The position numbers and the translations under genes are program-made. 39,686 nucleotides of DNA from an uncultured bacterium (GTDB lineage: Bacteria; Verrucomicrobiota; Kiritimatiellia; RFP12; UBA1067), in contig CADCOC010000020.1 in assembly GCA_902802945.1 (NCBI GenBank), positions 1 through 39,686 of the forward strand, written 5' to 3'. The notes under the pieces are model-generated. The model saw only the letters and a list, made by a program, of their open reading frames with translations. It was not told the origin of the DNA and made no database searches. This document shows positions 1-6,349 of this stretch, in pieces (the first letter of the stretch is position 1; every line of letters begins with the position of its first letter).

Positions 1-1
1 G

Positions 2-178
2 AAGCTCTCGTACACGCCGAAGACGGGCATATTCAAGGGATCGTTCAAGGTGTATGCGATTCAGGGCGGGAAGCTGAAGAAGTTCACGGTCAAGGTGATT
101 GGCGTCGTCGTCGACGGGAAGGGCGAGGGTAGCGCAACGGGTCCGAATGGGATGAGGTTTGACGTGAGGGTGGAGTAG
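2..178 (+). CDS. C-terminal fragment of a secreted beta-rich protein (5' end outside window)
   Basis: An open frame runs from the window edge to a TAG at 176-178, giving the last 58 residues of a larger protein. The peptide is rich in alternating hydrophobic and polar residues with the pattern TPKTGIFKGSFKVYAI, then GGKLKKFTVKVIGVVVDGKGEG, as expected for paired beta strands. In my reading this resembles the closing module of large secreted proteins in Kiritimatiellota-like genomes, but I cannot name a family. The frame is clean, and the gene is followed at once by a block of palindromic repeats. Confidence 0.6.
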   Translation, partial: KLSYTPKTGIFKGSFKVYAIQGGKLKKFTVKVIGVVVDGKGEGSATGPNGMRFDVRVE

Positions 179-180
179 GG

Positions 181-309
181 GCGGCTCGCCCGGAGGGCTC
201 GCCCTCCCGCAACGGGCGGGACGCCCGTTGTCCCAGTTGCGGGCGAGACGCCCGCCACCCCGACAAGCGCGGCCTCTCCCGCAACGGGCGGGACGCCCGT
301 TGTCCCAGT
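181..309. repeat. Palindromic GC-rich repeat cluster (REP-like)
   Basis: Three perfect hairpins sit in this block. Hairpin A, 210-230, has arms CAACGGGCG and CGCCCGTTG with loop GGA. Hairpin B, 239-255, has arms GCGGGCG and CGCCCGC. Hairpin C, 282-302, repeats A exactly. A and C are each followed by TCCCAGT. The order hairpin A, TCCCAGTT, hairpin B, then CACCCCGACAAGCGCGGCC (256-274) is a unit of about 70 bp that recurs at 1213-1282; hairpin A alone recurs at 37255-37275. No gene is visible here. Confidence 0.85.
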
Positions 310-480
310 GCACCGCGAGAAGCGAGGCGGGGCGCGTTGGTCTGTGATTCAGAACGCGGTGCCGTCGCGCATGAATTCCGGAGGGCTCGCCCCACCCTTG
401 CAAGGCCGGGGCGGACTTGCCATGTCGGCGCGCTCGGTGATTGCGCTCTGGTGGCCGCGATTAGCGCGGCGATGGGTGTC
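310..480. other. Intergenic mosaic of degenerate repeats
   Basis: No supported gene lies between the hairpin block and the toxin stop codon. The stretch holds pieces of other repeat families: GGAGGGCTCGCCC at about 381-393 matches 193-204, CAAGGCCG followed by a GCGGACTTGCC run (about 401-421) is a degenerate relative of the cruciform element at 35855-35943, and GGCGCGCTCGGTGAT near 428 recurs near 1189. It looks like nested remnants of short mobile repeats. Confidence 0.55.
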
Positions 481-753
481 TCAGTCATAGTGCCCCTTGC
501 ACTGGAGGATCTCAAGCGCGTTTTCCTCAGGCGTTAGTGCGTTGATGCGGAAGACGATGCGGTCTGCCTGGTTGATGCGTACGCTCCACCAGCCGCTGAG
601 ATTTCCACGGAGCGGTTCGGGATTGCCGATGCAGGCCGTACCGTTACGGTCTATACTCTGGAGAAGCAAATTGATGCGTTTGAGCGTTTTGGCGTCTTCC
701 CTCTGCCAGGCAACATACTCTTCCCACGCACTTTCGTGCCATATCTTACGCAT
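481..753 (-). CDS. yoeB: Txe/YoeB family toxin (type II toxin-antitoxin)
   Basis: The 90-residue product aligns by eye with YoeB, a ribosome-dependent mRNA interferase that cleaves mRNA in the A site. The shared signatures are the start (MRKIWHESAWEEYVAWQ), NPEPLRGNLSGWWSVRI and the end GHYD. The catalytic residues known for E. coli YoeB are present: Glu46 in NPEP, Arg65 in ADRIVF, and the terminal His88-Tyr89; one extra Asp follows the tyrosine. I chose the inner ATG at 751-753 because upstream codons in the same frame have no family match, and this start overlaps the antitoxin stop by 8 bp, the usual arrangement for translational coupling. Confidence 0.92.
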   Translation of the reverse strand: MRKIWHESAWEEYVAWQREDAKTLKRINLLLQSIDRNGTACIGNPEPLRGNLSGWWSVRINQADRIVFRINALTPEENALEILQCKGHYD

Positions 754-1015
754 GAACCGGCTCCCCGGCTTCAAGCAGTTCATGCTCGGAGACATTTCGG
801 TGGGCGTCCATGTCGCGGGCGCGGTGCTCAAGTTCACGCATGTTGCTGTCGGAGTAGAAGGGGTCGCCCACTACTTCAAAGGGCAGTTTGCCACGTTGGA
901 GGGACTGTTGTATGAATATCGTAATTGCCACGGACATGTTCATGCCCATGCTCTTGAAGAGACGCTCGCCGTCAGTCTTGAGTTGGTCGTCTATTCGGAA
1001 ACTTACTTGTGACAT
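746..1015 (-). CDS. relB: RelB/DinJ family antitoxin
   Basis: The 89-residue protein starts MSQVSFRIDDQLKTDGERLFKSMGM, the ribbon-helix-helix pattern of RelB/DinJ antitoxins, with a helix MSVAITIFIQQSL and the typical KLPFEV segment. The family binds its own promoter through the N-terminal ribbon-helix-helix and blocks the toxin with its C-terminal half. A good Shine-Dalgarno AAGGAGA lies 7-8 nt upstream of the ATG. It precedes and overlaps the yoeB toxin, forming a two-gene operon with a strong promoter at 1045-1073. Pairing of a DinJ/RelB antitoxin with a YoeB toxin is a known mix-and-match type. Confidence 0.9.
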   Translation of the reverse strand: MSQVSFRIDDQLKTDGERLFKSMGMNMSVAITIFIQQSLQRGKLPFEVVGDPFYSDSNMRELEHRARDMDAHRNVSEHELLEAGEPVHA

Positions 1016-1044
1016 AATCTTCTCCTTGTTTGAAAACTGTGGTC

Positions 1045-1073
1045 ATTGTATCACGTTTGCTTGTCAATGTCAA
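1045..1073 (-). promoter_or_regulatory. Sigma70-type promoter of the toxin-antitoxin operon
   Basis: On the minus strand there is TTGACA (1068-1073), a 17-bp spacer, and TACAAT (1045-1050), preceded by TG to give the extended box TGATACAAT (1045-1053). This is the only promoter in the window with both consensus hexamers at ideal spacing. A second overlapping TTGACA (1062-1067) is too close to the -10 box to be used. The predicted start is about 1038, roughly 22 nt before the antitoxin ATG. Confidence 0.8.
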
Positions 1074-1126
1074 GCAGGTGAAGTCTAAAAGAAAGGTAAA
1101 GAAGGGATTTTAGGATTTTGAAAGTC

Positions 1127-1212
1127 CGCCGTCCGGGCGGCGCGCGCGGGGCGCGCGCCTTACCGTTTTGCGGCTCGCCCCACCGGGGGGCGCGCTCGGT
1201 GATCGCGCCCTA
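1127..1212. repeat. GC-rich palindromic repeats between toxin-antitoxin operon and thrC
   Basis: A perfect hairpin with arms GGCGCGCGC (1139-1147) and GCGCGCGCC (1151-1159) and loop GGG is followed by TTACCG. A related, slightly imperfect copy lies at 3107-3127, followed by CTACCG. The rest (GGGGGGCGCGCTCGGTGATCGCGCCCTACCG, about 1185-1215) shares a core with 428-452. These could slow or stop convergent transcription, but no U-tract is present. Confidence 0.6.
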
Positions 1213-2652
1213 CCGCAACGGGCAAGATGCCCGTTGTCCCAGTTGCGGGCGCGGAGGCCCGCCACCCCGACAAGCGCGGCCCTCCGCGCGGACGGCGGCG
1301 TCGATGCCGTCTACGTCCACGACCTGCTTCTGCGTGATCGGCGCATGCTCCATCGCCACAAAGGCGGGCGGCGGATTCGTGAGCACGTCGGTGCCGAACG
1401 CGCGGAGACACGTTTCCGGGAACTTGTAGGGCGTGGCCGTGGCGGCCACTACGCACGGCACGCCGTCTTTCGGATAGCCGAGCTTTCGTGCGACTGCCGT
1501 GGCGACAGCGGTGTGCGGATCAAGCACGTAGCCGCAGCGGTCGTGCATGAGGCGCATCTCGGCCTCGGTCTCCTCGGGCGTTGCGAAGGCACCGATGAAA
1601 TCGGCTTGGAGTTTAGCAGTGGCGGCAGGAGAGAGCGTGTAGCGTCCGGTGGCGGCGAAGTCGTCCATGAGCTTCTTCACGGCCGCACCGTCGCCATTGT
1701 TGACGAGCCAGAGAAGGCGCTCGACGTTGGAACTCTTGCGGATGTCCATCGATGGCGAGTTCGTGACGGTGAAGGTGGGGCCGGGGTCGTAGGTGCCGGT
1801 GGCGATGAAGCGCGTCAGGACGTCGTTCACGTTCGAGGCGCACAAGAACTTCCGGATCGGCGCGCCGAAGAGCGTCTTCGCGTAGTAGGCGGCGAGGATG
1901 TTGCCGAAGTTGCCCGAGGGCACAACCACGTCGAATATGCCTTCCACCTTGGCGGCCGCGTGCAGGTAGTAGGCGATCTGGGGCACGAGACGGCCGATGT
2001 TGATGGAGTTGGCGGAGGAGAGGGTGATGCCGGCGGCTTCGGCCTCGGCGCGAATCTGCGGGTCGGCGAAGATGCGCTTCACGGCGGCCTGGGCGTCGTC
2101 GAAGTTTCCGCGAATCGCGATGCCGTGTACGTTCGGGGCGGACGGCGTGGTCATCTGCAGGCGCTGGATGCGCGAGGTTCCCGTGTTCGGGAAGAACACG
2201 GCGATCTCCACGCCGGGGACGTTCGCGAAGCCCGCCATCGCGGCGGAGCCGGTGTCGCCGGAGGTGGCGGTGAGGATCAGCACACGCTTGCCCTGTGCGG
2301 CGGCGACCATCAGGACGGGCAGCACGGAGAGGGCCACGTCCTTGAATGCGCCTGTGGGGCCGTGGAAGAGCTCGAGGATCTTGAGACCGTCTGCGTCGAC
2401 GAGTGGAATGGGGTCGTCGGCGGGGAACTTCGCGAGCAGGTTGCGGATCGCGTCCTCGCGCACCGTCTCGGGCACGTCGTCAAAGAGCGAGCCCAAGGCG
2501 GCGCGTTCGGCGTCGGCGAGCGTGGCCCAGTCGACGCCGGTTGGGGCGGGGCGGGCGCTGGGGACGAACAAACCGCCATCGGGCGCAAGCCCGCGCAGGA
2601 TGGCATCAAGAGATGTTGCGGAGCAATTGGAACGCGTGCTGGTGAATGTCAT
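1210..2652 (-). CDS. thrC: Threonine synthase
   Basis: The 480-residue product converts O-phospho-L-homoserine to L-threonine with pyridoxal phosphate. The PLP lysine is Lys104 in HGPTGAFKDVAL, followed by the substrate/phosphate segments TATSGDTGSAA and PSGNFGNILAAYYAK, all standard for the family. The ATG at 2650-2652 sits directly against the stop of the ACT gene (2653-2655), so the two are probably co-translated. Residues up to about 456 look like normal threonine synthase; the last ~24 (EGRACRGGG through RASCPLR) are encoded by the repeat at 1213-1282 and match the same repeat translated elsewhere, so the native end was replaced or extended. The active site is far from the tail, so the enzyme is probably functional. 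Confidence 0.95.
   Translation of the reverse strand: MTFTSTRSNCSATSLDAILRGLAPDGGLFVPSARPAPTGVDWATLADAERAALGSLFDDVPETVREDAIRNLLAKFPADDPIPLVDADGLKILELFHGPTGAFKDVALSVLPVLMVAAAQGKRVLILTATSGDTGSAAMAGFANVPGVEIAVFFPNTGTSRIQRLQMTTPSAPNVHGIAIRGNFDDAQAAVKRIFADPQIRAEAEAAGITLSSANSINIGRLVPQIAYYLHAAAKVEGIFDVVVPSGNFGNILAAYYAKTLFGAPIRKFLCASNVNDVLTRFIATGTYDPGPTFTVTNSPSMDIRKSSNVERLLWLVNNGDGAAVKKLMDDFAATGRYTLSPAATAKLQADFIGAFATPEETEAEMRLMHDRCGYVLDPHTAVATAVARKLGYPKDGVPCVVAATATPYKFPETCLRAFGTDVLTNPPPAFVAMEHAPITQKQVVDVDGIDAAVRAEGRACRGGGPPRPQLGQRASCPLR
1213..1282. repeat. Copy of the ~70-bp palindromic repeat overlapping the 3' end of thrC
   Basis: This copy reads CCGCAACGGGCAAGATGCCC at its start and carries hairpin A (1216-1236, arms CAACGGGCA and TGCCCGTTG), TCCCAGTT, hairpin B (1245-1262, arms GCGGGC and GCCCGC), then CACCCCGACAAGCGCGGCC. 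It is nearly identical in order to 208-275. Hairpin A differs from the other copies by a paired change: the inner G-C pair is A-T here, so pairing is kept. The thrC stop codon (1210-1212) lies just beyond the repeat. Confidence 0.85.
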
Positions 2653-3090
2653 TTACTTCGCCTCTTCGAGGACGGACTTGTAGTCGAGTACGGGGTGTCC
2701 GGCGGCGGCGAGGGCGGCGCAGGCCTTTTCATTGTCGTCGAAGCGGAACACGAGCACGGCCTTCTCGCCGTGGTGGAACGCGAAGGCGTAGGAGTACTCG
2801 ATGTCGACCTTCGCGGCGTCGAGCACGTCGAGGATCTCGGCCATGCCGCCGGGGCGGTCGGGCACCGTGACGGCCACGACCTCGCGCATGTTCGCGACGT
2901 GGCCGGCGGCCTTCAGGACGTCGCGCGCCTTGTCGTGGTCGCTCACGATCATGCGCACGATGCCGAACTCGGCGGTGTCGGCGAGCGAGAGGGTGACGAT
3001 GGAGATGTCCGCGTTCGCGAGCGTGCGGCAGATGTTCGCGAGCTGGCCGGGGCGGTTCTCGAGGAAGACGCTGATTTGGTTGATGGTCAT
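2653..3090 (-). CDS. Tandem ACT-domain amino-acid-binding protein
   Basis: The 145-residue protein is two ACT domains in a row. The first (about 1-70) has the typical opening ISVFLENRPGQLANICRTLANADI; the second (about 71-140) has VAVTVPDRPGGMAEILDVLDAAKVDIEYSYAF. Stand-alone double-ACT proteins bind amino acids and regulate a partner enzyme. Genes of this kind are often found next to phenylacetate-CoA-ligase-like genes in anaerobes, and here it lies between the paaK-like gene (43 bp upstream) and thrC (directly abutting). A role as an amino-acid sensor for one of these neighbours is inference. The family assignment is strong. Confidence 0.9.
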   Translation of the reverse strand: MTINQISVFLENRPGQLANICRTLANADISIVTLSLADTAEFGIVRMIVSDHDKARDVLKAAGHVANMREVVAVTVPDRPGGMAEILDVLDAAKVDIEYSYAFAFHHGEKAVLVFRFDDNEKACAALAAAGHPVLDYKSVLEEAK

Positions 3091-3106
3091 TGATTTTCTC
3101 CTGTGC

Positions 3107-3127
3107 GGCGCGCGCGGGGCGCACGCC
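3107..3127. repeat. Short GC palindrome between paaK-like and ACT genes
   Basis: Arms GGCGCGCGC (3107-3115) and GCGCACGCC (3119-3127) with loop GGG form a hairpin with one mismatch, followed by CTACCG. It is the same element as 1139-1159. It sits in the 43-bp gap inside an operon, so it could change relative expression of the upstream and downstream genes. Confidence 0.6.
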
Positions 3128-3133
3128 CTACCG

Positions 3134-4474
3134 TTACTTCTTTCTGTTGTCGATGACGCGCTTGATCTTGCCTTCCGAGCGTGGAAGGGTGTTGGGCTCC
3201 ACGAGGGAGATCTTCGGCGTGAGGCCGATGATGGACTTCACGGCGTCGAGGACGCGCTTGCGGAGGTTCTCCATGTGGCGGATGTCGTCCGAGAACGCGG
3301 CGTCGGTGACCTCCACCTTGATCTCGAAGCGGTCGAGCGTGTCGGTGGACTCGAGCACGATCTGGTAGTGCGGGGCCACTTCGGGGACGCGGAGGAGTCC
3401 GGCCTCGATCTGTCCCGGGAACACGTTCACGCCGTGGATGATGAGCATGTCGTCCGAGCGGGCGGAGATGCGGTCCATCACGCGCATGGTGCGTCCGCAC
3501 GGACACTTCTCCGTGTGGAGGCGCGTGAGGTCGCGCGTGCGGTAGCGGATCATCGGCGTGCCGCAGCGGGAGATGGTGGTGAACACGAGTTCGCCGATCT
3601 CGCCGTCGGGGAGGGGCTCGAGCGTGTCGGGATCGATGATCTCGGGGTAGAAGTGGTCTTCCCAGATGTGGAGGCCCGTGCGGTGGGAGCAGGCGCCTGC
3701 AACGCCGGGTCCGGAAATCTCGGTGAGGCCGTAGATGTCGTGGGCGATGATGCCCGTCTCGCGCTCGATCGTCTCGCGCATCTCGTCGGTCCACGGCTCG
3801 GCGCCGAAGATGCCGTGGCGGAGCTTCGTGTCGCGCCGGAAGTCGACGCCCTGCTTCTTCGCCTCGTCCATGATGCGGAGGAAGTAGGAAGGCGTGGCGG
3901 CGATGGCGGTCACGCCGAGGTCGCGCATGAGCATGATCTGGCGTTCGGTGTTGCCGCCGGAGATGGGCAGCACGGCGCAGCCGAGTCCCTCGCCGCCGTA
4001 GTGGAGGCCGAGGCCGCCGGTGAAGAGTCCGTAGCCGTAGGCGACCTGGATCACGTCGCCCGCGCGGATGCCGTACATCGTGAGGCAGCGCATCGCGCCG
4101 TTCTTCCACACCTCGATGTCCTGCATCGTGTTCGGGATGCAGATGGGCTTGCCCGTGGTGCCGGAGGAGCAGTGGAAACGGACGATCTCGTCCATCGGCG
4201 CGCCGCGGAGTCCCATCGGGTACTCGTCGCGGAGGTCGGTCTTTTTCGAGAAGGGGAGCAGCTTGATGTCCGCGAGCGTCTTGATGTGCTCGGGCCTGAC
4301 GCCGCGTTCGTCGCAGCGCTTGCGGAAGAGGGGGACGCGCTCGTAGGCGTACTTCACCGTCCACTGCAGACGGTGCAGCTGGAGGGCGCGGAGGGGTTCG
4401 ACGGGCATGTAGTCCATCGCCGACACGGGATGCGTGGGCGAGTTGACGTCATGCGGTAGCTCTGGGTAGACCAT
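3134..4474 (-). CDS. paaK: Phenylacetate-CoA ligase-like AMP-forming enzyme
   Basis: The 446-residue product is an adenylate-forming ligase of the PaaK family: ATP plus an aryl acid plus CoA gives aryl-CoA. Visible signatures are the P-loop-like FHCSSGTTGKPICIP (about 100-114), the core YGYGLFTGGLGLHYGGEGLG, the segment DIYGLTEISGPGVAG, the zinc-type CPCGRTMRVMDR and the C-terminal SDDMLIIHGVNVFPGQIE. I chose the ATG at 4472-4474 because AAGGAA lies 7 nt upstream, a good -10 box is at 4503-4511, and the 49 codons upstream have no family match. In anaerobes such enzymes often handle aryl acids from aromatic amino acids, which fits the ACT gene behind it; the substrate cannot be told from sequence. 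Confidence 0.9.
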   Translation of the reverse strand: MVYPELPHDVNSPTHPVSAMDYMPVEPLRALQLHRLQWTVKYAYERVPLFRKRCDERGVRPEHIKTLADIKLLPFSKKTDLRDEYPMGLRGAPMDEIVRFHCSSGTTGKPICIPNTMQDIEVWKNGAMRCLTMYGIRAGDVIQVAYGYGLFTGGLGLHYGGEGLGCAVLPISGGNTERQIMLMRDLGVTAIAATPSYFLRIMDEAKKQGVDFRRDTKLRHGIFGAEPWTDEMRETIERETGIIAHDIYGLTEISGPGVAGACSHRTGLHIWEDHFYPEIIDPDTLEPLPDGEIGELVFTTISRCGTPMIRYRTRDLTRLHTEKCPCGRTMRVMDRISARSDDMLIIHGVNVFPGQIEAGLLRVPEVAPHYQIVLESTDTLDRFEIKVEVTDAAFSDDIRHMENLRKRVLDAVKSIIGLTPKISLVEPNTLPRSEGKIKRVIDNRKK

Positions 4475-4502
4475 AATGGTTCCTTTTGGTTGTGAAGCAC
4501 AT

Positions 4503-4512
4503 AGTATACCAT
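4503..4512 (-). promoter_or_regulatory. Extended -10 promoter of the paaK-ACT-thrC operon
   Basis: On the minus strand ATGGTATACT (4512 down to 4503) is an extended -10 box of the kind seen before most operons in this window. The predicted start is about 4496, leaving a 5' leader of about 22 nt with the Shine-Dalgarno AAGGAA. I see no convincing -35 hexamer. Confidence 0.65.
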
Positions 4513-4846
4513 ATTTCTGCGGAGGCCGCAGACCGATCCTCAAACTGTCACGATTCTGAATGTTCAAGTGTGGTTTACGGAAGTAAACGCAAGAACGGCT
4601 TGCGTTTAGTCCTTTGGTCACAGGGGATGGACGAGGGAAGGCGTAGACATCCTCCTTCCCTCCCCGGGGAGGGACTTGCGTTTAGTTCCGCGAACAGCCC
4701 TGCCGTCGCATGGTGAAACTCCGATGGTTGTCAAAAATGGCTCCGCTACCGCTCCGCCTGATGCTTGCGCACGCAGCAACCGCACAACCTTTTTTTCAGG
4801 GCCGCTATCCGTGTTCATCAAATAGCGCCCGCAAAACTCCGTTTTG
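4513..4846. other. Divergent intergenic region with palindromes
   Basis: No gene is supported between the two divergent promoters. The stretch holds a 23-bp inverted repeat (arms AAACGCAAG 4585-4593 and CTTGCGTTT 4599-4607, loop AACGG), a direct copy of its right half extended to CTTGCGTTTAGT at 4675-4686 (first copy 4599-4610), and a perfect 18-bp palindrome at 4657-4674 (TCCCTCCCC/GGGGAGGGA). The repeated CTTGCGTTT box with dyad symmetry could be an operator for one of the divergent units; alternatively these are remnants of short repeats. Confidence 0.5.
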
Positions 4847-4855
4847 TGGTATAAT
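4847..4855 (+). promoter_or_regulatory. Extended -10 box, probably giving a leaderless mRNA
   Basis: TGGTATAAT ends only 8 nt before the ATG at 4864. With a start about 7 nt after the box, the transcript would begin within a base or two of the start codon. No Shine-Dalgarno is present. No clear -35 hexamer is visible. Confidence 0.7.
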
Positions 4856-4863
4856 CTCCGCCG

Positions 4864-6306
4864 ATGAAAAATATACAAAAGCTTTCGTCGGCGCTGACGC
4901 GTCGCTGGTTCATTGGCGGCTTGGCCGCAGGTTTCGGGGCGATGCGCATCCCGCGCGTCTTCGCCGCACAGGGCGCGGCGTCGCGTCCAGGTGCGCGATT
5001 GAAAATCGGAGTCTTGAGCGACGTCCATATCAAGAACCCCGGCGACGAGGCCACATTCCTCAAGGCGCTCGCCTACTTCCGCGACAACGGCGCGGACGGC
5101 GTGCTGATCGCCGGCGACATCGCGGACACCGGCCGGGCCGCGCAGCTGAAGATCTGCGCGGACTGCTGGTACAAGACCTTCCCTGACGGCAAGGCGCCGG
5201 ACGGGCGTCCCGTGGAGCAGCTGTTCGTCTACGGCAACCACGACATCGACGGCTGGAACTGGAAGGCGAACGCCAACTTCTACAAGGAACATCCCGAACT
5301 GAAGCAGACCGATGCCATCGGCTTTGAGAAGAACCGCGCCCGCGTGTGGGAAGAGCTCTTCCACGAGAAGTTCGAGCCGATCTGGATGAAACGCGTCAAG
5401 GGCTACGCGGTCATCGGCGCCCACTGGGGCAACATCCAGATCGAGAATTTCATGAAGGAGCACGGCAAGGAGCTCGATCCGTCGCTTCCGTTCTTCTACA
5501 CGCAGCACGCGCATCCGCGCAACACCTGCTTCGGCTCGTGGGCGTGGGGACGCGACGACGGACGCTCCACGCGTGCGCTGAGTCCGTTCCCGAACGCGGT
5601 CGCGTTTTCGGGACACAGCCACTACACGCTCACCGACGAGCGGACCGTGTGGCAGGGCGCGTTCACGTCCGTGAACACCGCCTCCCTCAAATACGCCTCG
5701 ACCGACTACGCCCTTCGCGAAAACATGCCCGGCAACGGACACGGCTACCGCGGCGAGAAGCGCCGGCACCAGATGCCGAACCTCAAGACGTCGAATGGAC
5801 GCCAGGGCATGCTGATGTCCGTGTTCGACGACCATATCGCGCTCGAGCGCCGCGAATTCGTGACAGACAGGTCGCTCGGCGACGACTGGGTGATCCCGCT
5901 CCCCTGCGCGGAGCCGAAGCCGTTCGCCTACGCCGCGCACGCGAAGAAGCGCACGGCCCCGGAGTTCGCCGCCGGCGCGACGGCGAAGGCCGTGAAGGTG
6001 AAGGACGAGAAGCGGGGCGAGCTGATCGAGATCACCTTCCCGCCGGCACGTACGCAGGCGAAGTGCCGCGTGTTCGAGTACGAGGTCACGGCCACGCTCG
6101 TCGAGGACGACGTCGATCTCGTGCAGGCGCAGCGCCGCGTGATGGCGCCTGATTTCCATCTGCCGGAAACCGCCGAGGGGAAGTCCGGTACGTGCGTGTT
6201 CGCCGTGTCTGAACTCCCGCTCAAAGGCCGTTACCGTTTCGACGTGCGCCCCGTCGAATGTTTCGGACACAAAGGCGTGCCCATCCATGCCGAACTGGCG
6301 GTATAA
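4864..6306 (+). CDS. Tat-exported calcineurin-like metallophosphoesterase
   Basis: The 480-residue protein starts with a twin-arginine-like signal (LTRRWFIGGLAAGFGAM, about 11-27). It carries the full metal-binding set of calcineurin-like phosphoesterases: DVH at 53-55, GDIAD at 84-88, GNHD at 124-127, a middle histidine in GAHWG (187), and GHSHY at 250-254. Such enzymes use two metal ions to cleave phosphate esters, here outside the cytoplasm. The last ~180 residues are a beta-rich extension also found in the paralogue at 8755-10008. It opens an operon with a DUF4838 protein 43 bp downstream. The substrate is unknown; a sugar phosphate or phosphodiester of host or dietary origin is a guess. 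Confidence 0.85.
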   Translation: MKNIQKLSSALTRRWFIGGLAAGFGAMRIPRVFAAQGAASRPGARLKIGVLSDVHIKNPGDEATFLKALAYFRDNGADGVLIAGDIADTGRAAQLKICADCWYKTFPDGKAPDGRPVEQLFVYGNHDIDGWNWKANANFYKEHPELKQTDAIGFEKNRARVWEELFHEKFEPIWMKRVKGYAVIGAHWGNIQIENFMKEHGKELDPSLPFFYTQHAHPRNTCFGSWAWGRDDGRSTRALSPFPNAVAFSGHSHYTLTDERTVWQGAFTSVNTASLKYASTDYALRENMPGNGHGYRGEKRRHQMPNLKTSNGRQGMLMSVFDDHIALERREFVTDRSLGDDWVIPLPCAEPKPFAYAAHAKKRTAPEFAAGATAKAVKVKDEKRGELIEITFPPARTQAKCRVFEYEVTATLVEDDVDLVQAQRRVMAPDFHLPETAEGKSGTCVFAVSELPLKGRYRFDVRPVECFGHKGVPIHAELAV

Positions 6307-6349
6307 GGACGACCGATTTACTTTCATAACGAAAATACTGTTACGTACC

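Noticed and set aside
1168-3093. Long plus-strand frame of 641 codons opposite thrC and the ACT gene
   Set aside because: It is the antisense shadow of strongly recognisable genes in GC-rich DNA; the product is Arg/Gly/Val/His-rich with no domain.
6287-6349. Upstream extension of the DUF4838 gene to 6287
   Set aside because: The extra 21 residues overlap the phosphoesterase gene and would precede a perfect signal peptide starting at 6350.
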